The notes under the pieces were generated by a model. It had not been told where the DNA came from. It made no database searches and saw nothing but the letters and a program-made list of their open reading frames with translations. From Chionomys nivalis (lineage: Eukaryota; Chordata; Mammalia; Rodentia; Cricetidae): a stretch of DNA of 64,000 nt. The stretch covers positions 74,706,251 through 74,770,250 of the forward strand of contig NC_080092.1 in assembly GCF_950005125.1 (NCBI RefSeq). Direction: 5' to 3'. Of this stretch, positions 13,669 to 28,913 are shown one piece after another (positions within the stretch are counted from its first letter, which is position 1; each line of letters opens with the position of its first letter). Made by a program: the position numbers and the translations under genes.

Positions 13669-16600
13669 GTAGACAGAGCTGAGGGGGAATGGTACTTGGG
13701 GCCATCTGGCCTCCACATGTATGTTCACGCACACCTGTAGCACAAACATGTGCACCCTCGCACACATGAATGTGTGCGCGCACACACACACAATTGTTAT
13801 GAGCTATGGTTCATTTTTACTGAGAAAGTAGAAGGTAATAAACAAACAAACAAACAACTCAAGTATAGTGATCAGAAGCGTCACTGACGATGTGCAGAAA
13901 GTGGAGCCTCGTCCATTGCTTGGTGAGAGTGTAAAAGTGTTCCATCGTGGGAAATAGGGTGTGGTCTTCCAAAAGTGAAACGCAGAATCACCACGTTCCC
14001 CCCCCCCAATTCCACCTATAGGAATATACCACCTGAAAGACCAAAACAATGTGTTCCAACTGCTCAGTTAAAGCAGGGAGCCTGGATTGGGGAGACAGCT
14101 CTGCCGACGAAGTTCTTGCCATGCAAGAGTAAAGACCGGGGTTTGGAACCTCAGCACCCATGTAAAAAGCCGGCACTGTAGCTGATGCCTGTAAAATCAG
14201 CACTGGAGGGGGAGGGGGGGGGAATCAGCCAGACCACCCAAATCTATGAGCCCCGGATTGAGTGAGAGAGCCAGCCTCAGAAAGAAGAGGTGGCTCAGCC
14301 GGCTGCCAAGTCCACTGATCTGAGTTGTATCCCTAGAATCCACACACACACACATACACACACACACACACAAACCTGACATGAAGAAATAAGGTGGAAA
14401 GCAATTTAAGACACTCAAGTTGATCTCTCCCCTAATTCAACATGCATATACACACCACACACTAAACATCAGCCGTACCCCACCACACCCCACCTGACCC
14501 CACCCCGCCCCGCCCCACCTCACCCCACCCCTACAACAAATTAAAGGAGATCCTGGTATGGAGCTAGGTGCTTGCCCTGGGCTCTGGCAAATGAGACTAA
14601 AAATCAAAATGAAGTCACCCTGTCTAAATCTCCCAGCTATCAAATAAAACTCAGCTATTAACCTGAACATTTAAAAAGCCAGAAAAAGGAGATAATAGCT
14701 TTATTTCCTAAACAAGTCTGCTCCAGTCTACGTGATAACAAAGTCCTCTCTGCCTTAACACACACACACACACGACCACACATACACAGTCACACACAAC
14801 CACACATACATGGTCATAGACACACATGTCACACACACACACGTTCACACACACGTTCACACACACACATGGCTACACACACATACATGGTCACACATAC
14901 ACACATAACCACACATACATGGTCATAGACACACATGTCACACACACACGTTCACACACACACATGGCTACACACACATACATGGTCACACACACAATCA
15001 CACACACATACACAGTCACACACACATAACCACACATACATGGTCATAGACACACATGTCACACACGCATACACGTTCACACACACGGCTACACACACAT
15101 ACATGGTCACACACACAATCACACACACATACACACACAGAGTTACACACATACACAGTCACACACATGGCCACACACACTACATGGTCACACATCCACA
15201 TCCACACACACGACCACACATACACGGTCACATACACACATGACCACACACACATACATGGTCTCACACACACACAGTCACACACACATACAGTCACATA
15301 CACGGTCACACATATACGATCCCATATGGACACACACACGTAGAGAGCTTCTATGCATAAGGCTTTGAGTCCGATTCCTAAGGGTGGGGGTGGGAGCAGC
15401 GTCCAGTAATCCGGAGTTAATTAATCAGCTATTTTCCCATAGTTCTGTCTCTGTCCAACTTTACAAAAAAGGCTGATTTGCAAAGCTCACTGTGTTCTTT
15501 GTGTTTAATTTGGTTAGGTGCCCCCCCCCGCCCCATTTACCTAGCCAGCTTCCTTCACCCAGCCCGTCACTCTTCTCTGTGTTATGAAACGTGGTGATCT
15601 AGATAAGAAAACAGGTGCTTGAGATGATTAAGTGACAGATTAAGGCTGCGGTTCTTGTGGGCAGATATGACATGCAGGAAGCCCTAAGTTTGATCATCAG
15701 AAGTCACACAAGCAAGACCTGGAGAAGGCTCAGGCCCATAACTCCAACCCTAGGGAGATAAAAGTAGAGGAAGGACCATCCTCTCCAAGGTCATCCTAGG
15801 CTAGGCTGGAAGTCTGAGGCCAGACTGAGGGTTCATGAGATCCTATCTCATTAAAAAAAAAATTAAAACAGCATTGCAAAAATTTTAGTTTTGTTTTCGT
15901 TTTTTTTCTTTTTATCTTTAAGCATATGAATGTTTTGCCTACATGTGTGTATGTGCATCACACACATGCTCAATGTCCAAGGAGGTTAGAAGAGGGTGGC
16001 AGACCCCCTGGAACTGAGTTACAAATGGCTGTTAGCCTGTCATGCAGGGGCTGGGAACCGAACCCAAGTCTTCAGCCAGAGCAGCAAGTACTCTTAACTG
16101 CTGAGTCATCTTCAGTCCCTAACTTGGTTCTTCGATAGAACGAAAACTTGGGCATGAATATTAATAGCAGCATTATTCTCAATCGCCGAAAAGTTTCTCC
16201 AGGTATGTGTGCCGAGCAAGTTCTTTATTTTTTTTTTTTTTCGGTTTTTCGAGACAGGGTTTCTCTGTGGTTTTGGAGCCTGTCCTGGAACTAGCTCTTG
16301 TAGACCAGGCTGGTCTCGAACTCACAGAGATCCGCCTGCCTCTGCCTCCCAAGTGCTGGGATTAAAGGCGTGCGCCACCACCGCCCGGCGAGCAAGTTCT
16401 TTATTAACTGAGCTAATTCCCCAGCCCCAGAGTCCTTTCCTTTCGTGACCCACAACGTTCTGTGTATAAATGGAGTTCCGGGCTTTACTTGACTGTTCCT
16501 CTGCTGCTAGGTACCTCCCTTCAAGGTTGAAGGCACTCACCCTTCTAAACTTGCAGTCATCTAGAACCACTTAAGACAAGCGTACTCTAGGGCTGCGGAG

Positions 16601-19600
16601 ATGGAGAATGGGTAAGAACACTGCTCAACAACCTGACAGTCTTGAGGTCAACTCCCAAACCCACTTAAAGGTAGAAGGAGGGAGCAAGCTCCACAAAACT
16701 ATCCTCTCCCCGCCCCACGACCTGACACTCAGGTGAACCCCCTCTCCACACTGCAATAATAATAAATAAATAAAAATTAAAAAGCATACTTTTCTGGCCC
16801 TTTAGTATACGTCAATATAAAGTTTTTTAAAAAAATCTTTGTAAGAACTAAGCTGCCACGGATACAGTCGTAACCAATAAACAGCAGATTGCTGGATCTA
16901 TTGCCATTCTTTGTTTTTTCAAGCAGCATGAATTAACGTCTGTGCAAAATATGTACATACATCAGTAAATAATGCCAGGCAAGCCAAGAAAACACATCTG
17001 TTGGTGGTTTCTAGCTTCAAAATTCCTCCAAAAGAGAAATTCTGTTCGAAACATATTAGGCTTTTGCTTCTGGGGGTTCCAGTAAACAAGACGGGAGTCT
17101 GTGCTTTCTGCAGAGTTCCTCACTCGCTGTGACTGCACCCTGCAGCCTGGCTCGGACATGGATATGCATGCTGCAGGAACAGGGCTGAGAGCTTATTATC
17201 CATTGCTAATTGTTAGGATAAGGTTTCCCGGATGCCAAGCTTTGGTCCAGAACGTAAGACTGGGACAGCGCTCCAGAGAGAAACGGGAATTCACCCAGAT
17301 GACCGGCTTCACGGTGCAATTTCTCAGAAACTCAGCAGAGAGGCTTTAATGGCAACTCAAGGAATTAATGATTCTGCTTTATGAGAAACGATAAGCAAGA
17401 GGCTGGGGGTGTAGCTCTGCTGGTAGAGTGCTTGCTGGGAGTTTCCCAGCATTCACATCGGGCAGCTCGGGGACTCAGCTCTAGGGGATCTGACACCCTC
17501 TTCTGGCCTCTGCAGGCAATCATACTCAAGCATATGCGCGCGCGCACATGCACACACATACACACACACACACACACAAATCGAAAATAAAATGCAATAA
17601 AATCCTTTTTATAAAAGCGTTCTTGTGAGCCAGGCAGTGGTGGCGCTCGCCCTTGATCCCAGCACTCGGAGGGCAGAGGCAGGAGGATCTCTGCGAGTTT
17701 GAGGCCAGCCTGGCCTACAGAATTAGTTACAGGGCAGCCAGCGCTACACAAAGAAACCCTGTGTGGGGGAAGGGGGTGTTCCTGGGATAGACTGAGTGTT
17801 CTGCAGCGCTTCAGGCAGCAGCTCAAGTGGATGGCAGCTCATCATGGGGCCTAAGTCAGGTGTTCCTGTTGACTGTGTGCAATCAGTATGATGACTCACA
17901 CTAAAAATGGCTAGAAACGGGACTGCAGGACGGAATTCAAAATTGCCTTAGGGAGTCTGGGGCTAGAGCTCAGCTGGTGGAGTGCTTGCCCAGCATGCAT
18001 GAAACCCTGGGGTTGATGTCCTAGCGCTGCATGAACGGGTTGTGGTGGTGCACATCTCTAATCCCAGCACTTGGAAGATAGAGGCAGGAAGATCAGAAGT
18101 TCTAGCTCAGCCTTGACTCTGTACTGGCTCAAGGCCAACCAGGGGTACCTGTCTCAAAAAAAGAGAGAGACAAATTCGGGATGGTGGTGCACACTTTTAG
18201 TTCTAGCACTCGGGAGGCAGAGGCAGGTGGATCTCTGAGTTTGAGGCCAGCCTGGTCTACAGAGCGAGTTCCAGGACAGTCAGGTCTACAAAGAGAAACC
18301 CTTCCTTGAAAAACCAAGAAGCCGGGCAATGGTGGCGCATGCCTTTAATCCCAGCACTCGGGAGGCAGAGGCAGGCGGATCTCTGGGAGTTCGAGACCAG
18401 CCTGGTCTACAGAGCTAGTTCCAGGACAGGCTCCAAAGCTACAGAGAAACCCTGTCTCGGAAAAAAAAAAAAGAAAGAAAAAAAAAGAAAAAGAAAGAAA
18501 GAAAAACCAAGAGAAGGGGGGGGTGCAGGAAGAGGGATGGTTAAGAGCACTTACTGCTCTTGCACAGAGGACCCGGGTTCAGTTCTCAGCACCCACATGG
18601 CAGCTGACGGCGATCTGTAACTCCAGTTTCAGGTGATCTGATACCCTTTTCTAGCCTCCCCAGGCATGTGAGCATGTGGTGCAATACATACATGTAAGCA
18701 AAACATTCCCGAAACAAAACAAAAGCAACAGTAAAAGGATAGGCCTTAGGGTGGAGGGTAAAGGCCAGAGTGGAGCTTCTGCTTAGCACATCTAAGGCTT
18801 TGGTTCAACTTCCAGCACTGTACAAGAGGGAGCAGTATGTTAAAAAAAGAAAGAAAAAAAAAAACCCTGCAAAGTAGATGGAATTTTCTTTGGGTCACGA
18901 GCTCACAAAAAAAAAAAAAAAAAAAGACACGAGACTTGTTATTAATTATGAAATCTTGGCCTATAGCTTAGGTTTGTCCCACTAGCTCTTAAAACTAAAA
19001 ATAAAATACTCCATTATTAATCCTATCTTGGAAAGTCCAAAGTTTTGTACCTAATTTACCTTCTATCATAACTAAGGAAAACTGCAACAGTAACTATCTA
19101 GTCTTCAACTCCACCAAAGACTCCAGATGGATACAATGTTACCAGAGTAAACAGCAAGTGCAGAGTAAGCAACTTCCAAAACTAAGAAACAACAGAGACA
19201 TCTGGCTGCACAGACAGTCACCCAAGGTTCTTCTGTAATGTTGGGGCATCCATCTTCAGCCTTTGGGCCTAAAATATCTGACAGACTTTTCCATGAAGCA
19301 GGAATTTTGAAGGACTGTGCTGTCTTGTCTTGGCAAAGTTCAGCAGTCAACTTCTTTTGTGTCCTGCTTGTTTAATTTGGACAGCACACTGTTAACAATT
19401 GAGCCAAGGGCAGTTTCTTGCCCAAATGGCTAACTTTTGCCACAAAGAAAGCAAAATCCATATGGAGGTTCTTTGATGTCCATCATCCTTTTTTGAAGTA
19501 AAATGATGTTTCACTACCATGAAAAGCCTTATGCTATTAAAACATTTCAAATGCCATATTCTGTAGATCTTTGAAATGTTTGAAGACTATCTGTCTATCT

Positions 19601-22600
19601 AAAATACATTGCTGATTGACTTTGAAAACATACATAACATTACAAGTTTTATTGTTAAAGTTGGTTAACTACTAACCTGCATTTGTTTATTATCCTAAAT
19701 AGCTTATAATAATATCTTTCAAGGACTAGAAATTCACATTACATTGCAAAATGAGCTACATAGGTACAATATCTTTTTTTTTTAACTTTTTTTTTTTTTT
19801 TTTGGTTTTTCGAGACAGGGTTTCTCTGTGGCTTTGGAGCCTGTCCTGGAACTAGCTCTGTAGACCAGGCTGGTCTCGAACGCACAGAGATCCGCCTGCC
19901 TCTGCCTCCCGAGTGCTGGGATTAAAGGCGTGCGCCACCATCGCCCGGCTAGGTACAATATCTTAAGCAAGAGTAAAAATATATGTGCAGTATGTTTTAA
20001 CAAAAATAATCTTAAATTTGCATCAATATACAAAATTCTATACCAGTATTTGAGACTAGTGGTTATTCAAAAATAGACTCAACAATCCATTCTTTTATCC
20101 CATCATTTCTATACTATATGCCCCCTTTTTCCTTTCAGAAAGAGATCCTTGAATCTAATCTCTTTTGTTTAGTTTTCTCCCTGACCATGACCAATAACAA
20201 TTTGTAACCACCCCCCACACAAATGATGACAAGCATTCATAACCCACCAAAAAACACCCATGTTGACTCTTGGAAATGTGGGCATTGTGTTTTCTAGACT
20301 TCTTCCTGTTGACTTGCTCAATGACATCTTTAGGGGATCCTGAGAAAATTGGGATAATGGTCAAGTCCTGGGAGAACTAGCCATAACATTTGTTGTCCAG
20401 TCTGTGTGATGGGAAAGCACAAGGCTTATCTACAGCCCTGGCTAGAATAGTCTGTGAGGCCGAATTATCTCAGCAAGCAGCCTTGGAGCTGTTCTGAATG
20501 CAGAACTCTGAGGAAACTGCAACAGAGGCGTTCTGAGAGGTTGAATCACCTGGGCCACCATTGATTGGTGTCTGATCTCCTTACCCCAAAAACACACAAA
20601 CTTTCAAAAGTAACATACACATCTGCATTAATACATGTATGGACTGTGTGTGGTACAAAGGCCAGCCAAAGATGATTATTTTGTTTTATGTTAGAGCAGA
20701 TAAAATAAACTTCAACTGTCTTGTAGTTTGTCTAGGTTTAATTTATTTCTCTAAATTTGTAGCCAGGATTTTCAGGGGGTCTTCCCTGATTAAATCTGAT
20801 CTTTATTAATTTTGAAGGAATTCATACCTTTTTGCTTCCTGTGAAAACAAAAGCATAACCTCTCCTCCAATGTAACATATATCATGACTTCCATTCTGAA
20901 GTCAAGACATCTCTAAAGTATATAGACTGGTTTAATTTAGCAGTCCCTTTCATAATCCAGTGACCCCTAGCAGTTCTAGTCTCTGTTCATTAGCATTTAA
21001 AAAAATTCAAAATTAGTAAAGCACCCTGTAGTGGCATTTCAAATGTATTTTAATAAACAAAGACTGCCTGAAGATCGGAGAGTAAAACAGTCCCACTGGT
21101 CAGCCTTACAGACCAGGATACAGTAACACGCACCTTTAATCCCAGTAGCCACAGTGACACGCACCTTTAATCCCAGTGGTGCACGCCTTTAATCCCACCC
21201 CTAGAAAGGAATATAAAAGGGCAGGTGGTAGGAGAGACAGTTCTCAGACACAGTCTCATTCTGAGATTCCAGGAGGCAGGATTGCCATTTTAGACTGAGG
21301 TAGAGGTAATAGCCAGTGGCTGTTTTGCTTTTCAGATCTTCAGGCTGAACCCGGATTTCTGACCCTGAGTTTTTATTAATTGTGCTTCAGCATCCTGTGT
21401 TATGTTTTTCATGCTTACATGACTTATTATTTTGTATCATTTTATTTTCTCTTTAAATACTTAATTTTATTATTGTTAAACTATTTTTTCTATGACTGTC
21501 TATATCCATTTTCTTTTCTTTCTTCAGTATCTAAGCACATGTTTAAATATACTGTATCTTTTTAGAGTTTTGTTTTTTTTGGGTGTGTGTGTGTGTGTAT
21601 CTGGACCTGACTTTACTAAGTATCTGCAACACTTTCTGACCAGATGAGACAAATCTTAAACTGATAAGTCAGCTGTCCCACGGCTCAGCTTAGTGTGTGG
21701 CACTGGCAGCTGGCTCCAGCCTGCAGGCAGCAGCCCATAGCCAAGTCTCTGTATGCTGCCAAGCCTACCCAAGAGATCACAGTCACTAGGAAGCTGCATT
21801 TGACTCCATGTTCCAAACTTTTTTCTTATGCTTTCTCAGGCCTTATGTGGAAATACATGGCTTCACATTGGGTGCCATTTGCAGACAGAATTTTCTTTAG
21901 GCCACCAGCTCACAAAAAAACCCAAAATGGAGACTTATTGTTAATTATGAAAGTTTGACCTACACTCTTATAATTTAAGTTAATCCATTTATATTAATCT
22001 ATGTTTTTGCCTCATGGCTTTTTATCTCTCTTCCATCTTGTACTTTCTGTTTCCTCTCCATGTCCTCTGGCATCTCCCCAGATTCAACTCCTCCTCTTCT
22101 CCTTCTTCCCAGAAGTCCCGCCTAACCTCTCCCTGCCTCGTTATTGACCATTCAGTTCTTTATTAAAGCAATCAGAAGGCTCCTTAACAAAGCCACATCT
22201 TCATAGTATACAAAAAGATTATTCCATGACACCACCAGGTGGTGGCGGTGGCCACCATGCACACCTTTAATCCCAGCACTTAGAAGGCAGAGGCAGGTGG
22301 ATCTCTGAATTCTTGTCTGGACTGGTCTACAGAGCAAGTTCCAGGACAGCCAAGGCTACACAGAGAAACCTTGTTTCAAGAACCAAGAAAAAAAAAGTTT
22401 AACTAAAGCTCTCCGACTAGAGGATTAATAAAAGAATAATTGATAGTGCAGAGGAGTGACAATGGGTGCAGAAGCCATGATGACTATGACATGCACTTTG
22501 ACATTCCTCACCAAGGTGCTGTCCTCAGCCCTAGCACTGAGAGTTTCTGGGAATTGGAGACAGGGGGTGAGCTGCCTATCAAGAAGCACTGAGCTGTATG

Positions 22601-25600
22601 TGGTGGTGCAGGCCAGTAATTCTAGCAACCAGAAGGCAAGAGGCAGTAGGATGAGGAAGTTTGAGGCCCTGTACCTGAGCTACATAAAGAAACATTGTTT
22701 GGAAATAAAAGAAGCGGCCACACCAAGATTAGGAGTTCAACACTGTCCTCAACTACACACTGAGCCTGAGGTCAACCTGTCTTATCTAAGACATTGTCTC
22801 AAACTGCAACAAAGTAACTCTTCTTTGAGAAAGCCTACTCCAGGACTCTGGGCTGTGCTGTTTTCTTTCCCAGCTCCCCTCTTTCTCTTAATTCTTGGGC
22901 TTAAAGTTGATATTAAAATATCTTGGGGTTTGGAGCGCTTGCTCTGCAGTGAAGAGCACTAGCTGCTCTTCTAGATGATCCACATGGTAGCTCACAGCCA
23001 TATAGTCACTCCAGTCCCTGGAGAGCTGACACTCTCCTGGCCTCCTGGACACACATATATATAACAGGGCAGTGAAAAGGCTCAGCAGGTGCTTTCTGCT
23101 AAGCCTGATGACCTGAGTTTTATCCCCACATGTTGGAAGGAGAGAAGTGACTTTTACAAAGTGTCCTTTGTCCTTCAAATAGGTGCCGTGGGTCCATGTG
23201 TGAATTTGTAGATGGATAGATGGAATAACAGAATTATATAAAAAGACTTTTTAAAGGAACACTAACTCTATTTTTAAAAAAAATAGCAAGAGGTTTGCTT
23301 CCTGAAGCAAACAGACCCATGAGGAGAAACTATTTGTTTTGCCTCCTGAAGCCATACCTATTGGTTAGGGTTCTTGGAAGTTGAACCAGAGGTCAACAGA
23401 TTCACCCTGCCGGAAGCTTGAAGTGCCCCAGGCCCTGGGCAAGGCCTCTTGATCTTTCCAGACACCATTAGAGAGGAAAGCTAGGCAGAGCTGACACCAG
23501 GTGCTCAGAACTGCAGGAGCATCTCCGGAGCGAGGGTCAGCTAGTGAAAGTGTCCTGCCAGCCACCAGCAAAGCTTTTAAAATGAAATCAAAAGCCACTG
23601 CCAATTAGAACCAAGTCATGAACTAACACTGCCCTTTGTCCTTTTCTTTCTGGTATCTGATGCAAGGTCAGAGAACTAGCTAACTCAGCAGGCAGCACTG
23701 TTGGCTACCGGACTTGACATCGATCCCTAAGCACAGATAAAACCAACTCCCACAAGTTGTCCTCTGACCTCCGCATTCATGACATGGTGCATACATCCTA
23801 AACATAATTTATTTATTTTTTAGTTATTAATTTGATTAATTAACCTACTTATTTTGGTTTTTTGAGACAGGGTCAATGCTGGCTATCCTGGGAACTCTAT
23901 GTAAACCAGGCTGGCCTTGAACTCACAGAGATCCACCTGCCTCTGCTTCCCAAATGCTAGGATTAAAGCTCTGTGCCACCACATCCAGCATACATATGAT
24001 TGTTTTGGTCAGGGGCTGGTTTTTAACAGGGTTTCTCTATATAGCCCTGACTCTCCTGGACAGGCCGGCCTCAAACTCATAGAACTTCATCCTCAGAGAT
24101 CTTCCTGCCTCTGCCTCCCAAGTGCTGAGATTAAAGGTGTGTGTCAACACCGCCTGACTTGTTTTTTTTAAAAAAAAAATAGGAAAAACATAGGGTAGGG
24201 GAGATGGCTCAGTGGTTAAGAGCAAGTACTGCTATAACAGACTTTGGTTCCCAGCACCTACACCAGGCAGCTCATAACTGCCTGTTGTTCCAGGTCCAGT
24301 AAACCCAGCATCCTCTTCAGGCTGCAAAGAGAAACTGCACTCACACACACAAAAACCTTCCCCTCAGGCATAATTAAAAATAACATATCAAAAAAATGTA
24401 AATGATCAATAAGACTAAGACAACCAAGTGGGCCAAGCATGGTGGCTCATGCCTGGAACCTCAGGGCAGGAGAATCTGGCATTGAAGGTCATCCTTAACT
24501 ACATAGTGAATCTGAGGCTAGCCTGAGCTACATGAGAGCCCATCTCGATGAAACAAAACCCAGGGCATTATCTGCCCATAAACTGACTTCTCAATAACCA
24601 CAGACTAGTGCTGTTGTGTTGTCAGCTTAGGCCATAGCTTCTTCGGTCAATAGTGAGTGTGGAGATCTACTATTGGTCAAAGTACAGGGAAAAAATGACT
24701 GCCGAACGCCTGTCCATAGATATCTAATCTATAGACATCTATACCCTCCATTCCAAGGTCCAGGGAGCATATCAGATGAAGAGGTGTAAAGAATTAAGAG
24801 CTGAGAGAAGGTAGAGGAGATGTACCAAATACTGAATTTTCTGAGAAGCTGTGATTACCAGTACACAATTTAGTTGAGATTGGGTTTGTCAACATCCTGC
24901 CATGGGAGGAGAACATCTCACCCCAGGAGATTTACATAAAAATAAGTTGATTGGGGGGTGGGGGGGGCGCATTTTCTTCAGTGGTGTAGCCACTGATAAG
25001 ATGTCCATGATCTTGTAAAAGTCACACTTCTGCTCCTGTAAACAAGCTTAATGTAACACACACACACACACACACCATGAAACTAGAAAGGGGACTCACT
25101 GGGAGCAGAAAGAGAATAAGAGAAAACAAAGAATGTATATTATTTCATACATTATGCATATGCATGACAATGTCATAAAGAAACCCATTTTTGGCAAGGA
25201 CAAATAATCTACCACAATAAATATGAAAATAATATGAATGGAAGAGTCACTGGAGCCATGGACAGCAAATATTCCACAAGACAAACAAATGCACTGATAG
25301 CCATGGGCATGTAAATTTAAAACCACAGCAGAGTGGCTCAGGAAGTGCTTCAAAGTCTGACCACTCTAAGTATTGGCAGTAACAAAGGAAAACAGCAAGA
25401 TTTGGATAACCATCCAAAACAGCAAGACTGCTGGGAGTCACAAGAGCACGGATCTTCCAGGGCAGTACCCTGAAAGGCTGCAGCGTCAGCTTCCCCACTA
25501 GGCAAACCTACTGTTACACATGAGGCGAGGGAAAGGCACCAGCAAGAGCAGACATCTGCTGTTGAGCGAACTAAAGAGCTAGTTTTGTTCACAAGTATAA

Positions 25601-28600
25601 TATGTATCCTGTATGAGTAAAAAAAAAAAAAAGTTCACGTTTTACAGGGCTAACAAACGTAGGTTGTATACACCAAATGATACACTATAAACCAGGTAAT
25701 GGCGAAGCTCCTTGTCAGAGAATGCTTAGGATACACAAAGCACAGCATTCAATCTCGGTATAAAGAAACAAAGTAATAGGCACGATCTGATAGAACCTAA
25801 TTAGATTTATGACAGGGAAGGTATACAGGAGACATGGGGCAGAAGGTATGGCTCAGCAGTTGAGAGCTGTGGCTGCTTTTCCAGAGGACCAGGGTTGGAT
25901 TCCCAGCACTCACATGACCGCATACAATCCTTGACTCAAATCCTCTGTAATTCCAGTTCCAGGGAATCTGACTCCCTCTTCTGATCTCCATGGCACTGCT
26001 TGCACATGCCGTACATGCAGGCATAACACACGAAATAAAAACTTTGAAACTGGAGACGGACTTCAGTTTTATCTGTAATGGTTTGTTTCTTCCACAGGTA
26101 ACTTCCTAAAATTAAGTATGGCTGTGTTTTATTTCTGAGTGATGGGGACACAGGTGTTTGCTAGTCTATCATGTGTTCTGTTATGTCTTGCCTATTTCTC
26201 ATTTAAAATTTTGTCTCACCTTTTTCTGAAAATTTATAAAGAAAAAACTGATCACATTTATTTGCTTAGAGAATGTGTGCATGTGTGTGTGCGTGCACAC
26301 GTAAGAGCACGCCATGGCATATGTGTGGAGGTCAAAGGACAATTGTTTGAAGTTTGTTCTCTCCTACCATGTAGGCCCTGGAGATTAAATTAAGTTATCA
26401 GGTTTGGTGTCAAATGCCTTTCCCCCACTAGCAATCTTCCCTAATTCATATATATTAAACAAAGTGGCCTGCGTTATGTAGCCCAGGCTAGCCTAAAAAC
26501 CCAAAATGTTACTAAGATTGTCATTAGATAATCTTCCCTCCACACCCCAAGTGCTGAAATGTCAGGCTTATACCACCATATGTGGATTTTTATGATCTGA
26601 ATATAATGAAGAGGAACAAAGGAAAGTGTGCCAGACATGATATACTCACTTATTGTTCCAGTTACTTGGAAGCTGAGGTTGGAGGATCAGTTAAGCCCAG
26701 GACTATGGAACCAACCTGAGCTAGCAAAACTCTATCTCCTCAAAAAAAAAAAAAAAAAAAAAGTGCTAGGGGCTAGAGAGGTAGCTCAGTGGTTGAACAT
26801 TTTCTGTTCTTCCAGAGGACCCAATTCAGTTCATAGCACCCACATCAATCTGCTCACAACCAACTGTCACTCTAGCTCCAGGGGATCCAACACCTTCCTT
26901 TGGCTTCTACAGACACCCACACACATGTGCCATACACTCACATAAATACACATAGGTGCATATAAATTGAATCAAATAAGTAAAATCTAAAAAAAAAAAA
27001 AAAGTAAGACTAAAGCAAGGTAGAGCAGCTCCTGCCTGTGATTCCTGTGCTCACAGGCTAAGGGAGAAGGATTACTGTGAGTTTGAGGCTAACCTGGGCT
27101 CCATAATAATTTCCAGCTCAGCCTGGGCTAGTCAGATTCTGCCTCAAAAATAGAAAAAAGTCTAGAGCGTTAATGCTTCCTTCTTAAGTAGGGTACCTAA
27201 AATAATCACATGATGGGGGGGACTTGCTGGCACGAACAGGGGACTCAACATCAGGCTCTTTTCTCCCATCTTCCTTGCATACCACCCTGCCTGAGATTTA
27301 TTGTCCCAAGATAGGACTCCCTCGGGCTATCTGCCATCAGTCATTAGCATCCTGGAGGATTTGCTGTTCTAAGTTTTAGACACAGGTGTAGTGATTGACC
27401 ATCTAGTTGCCTTGGTTGGCAGAAAGAACAACCCCCGACACTGGCTTTGAACCTGCAAACCCTGTGTTTTATAATCATCCCGCCTCCACGTCCCATGTGG
27501 AAAGTTCAGGTGTGTGCCGCCACGTGTGGCTCTTTATCATTTTAATCTGGGAGTGTATGTTTGAGGCTACTTGTCCTGAAATAAAATTACAATTTTTGTT
27601 TTGTTATTATCTTGTTGGGGATAGGGCACTGGTGCTGGACAATTGTCTATATTCTGTCAATTATGTTTTAAATAAACACTGATTGGTCAATAGCCAGGCA
27701 GGAAGTATAGGCAGGACAACCAGACAGAAAGTAGAAGAGGGTCAATGAGTACAGGAGAATTCTGGGAAGAGGGAAGCTCCCTTTACAGTCCTGTCCAGAC
27801 ACAAAAGAAGCAAAATGTGACTACGCCACTAAAAAGGTACTGAGCCATGTGGCTAACACAGATAAGAATAATGGGCTAATGTAAGTTATGAGTTAATAAG
27901 AGGCCTGAGCTAGTGGGCCAATCAGTTTATGATTAATGTAGACCTTTGTGTGATCTCTTTGGGACTTAACGACTGCAGGAACTAGGCAGGACAAAAACCT
28001 CAGATAACAGGGCACAGGGTCTCCTGCATGCTTGATGAACACGGTACCACCAAGCTACACCTCCAGCCATGAAGTTCTGATGTTTATCTGCTGCACACAG
28101 GGTAATATACTTACACCAGCTACCAACCTGCAACTATTACTCCAGAAAACCAACATGTACTTGTGACAAAATCCAAAAACGAGAGCATTAATAAGTCATC
28201 ATTTTCTTAACCCGTGGCCATTTAGACAGTGGCCACTAAACACAAAAATAACGTGATGTTCTTAAAAGGTCCTCAGAGAGCAAGCATGGTGGTGTGCACA
28301 TACAATCCTACCACACAAGAGGGTGAGGCGGGAAGTCTACCATGAGTCTCTATAGTTCCAGGCTAACCTGGCTACAGAGTGAGTGAGAACTTGACCTATG
28401 GTTTTTAATTCATGTTTATAATTCAGAATTTCCAAGACTTAGGCAGGAGAGGTATTATGAGTTTGAGGCTAACTTGGGCTATAGCATGAGACCCTGTCTC
28501 CATAAAAACAAACCAACAAACACAAATGCTTCTCCCTAAAAGTGGTCCTCAGAGACAGCGACGGTGAGATGACTCAGCAGTTTAAGGTCCTTTCGGCCAA

Positions 28601-28878
28601 TCCTGAAGAAGACCTGAGTTCAGGCGCTAGAACCCACATGGTGAAAGAAGATTTTCAAGCATGGACAAACACACACAAATAAATAAATACTTCTGAAAAT
28701 GTTTAAAAGCCCTTAGCAGGTAGAAAAATGAACTCTGACCAAGTTGAACATCATATGTAAATTAAAACAAAACAAAACAAAACAAAGAACCCTTAAACCT
28801 GAGGGTGTTGAAACCAACTCAATGGCTGAGCACTTACATAACATGTGCAAGGCCCTAGGTCTGAAAACCAGAGCTCAT

Positions 28879-28913
<35 letters not shown>

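Noticed and set aside
14826..15343. Overlapping His/Thr-rich and Cys/Val-rich ORFs on both strands
   Set aside because: They come from CA-repeat composition in the minisatellite.
22456..22962. 168-codon plus-strand ORF
   Set aside because: It runs through SINE-derived B1/B4-like sequence and has no domain pattern.
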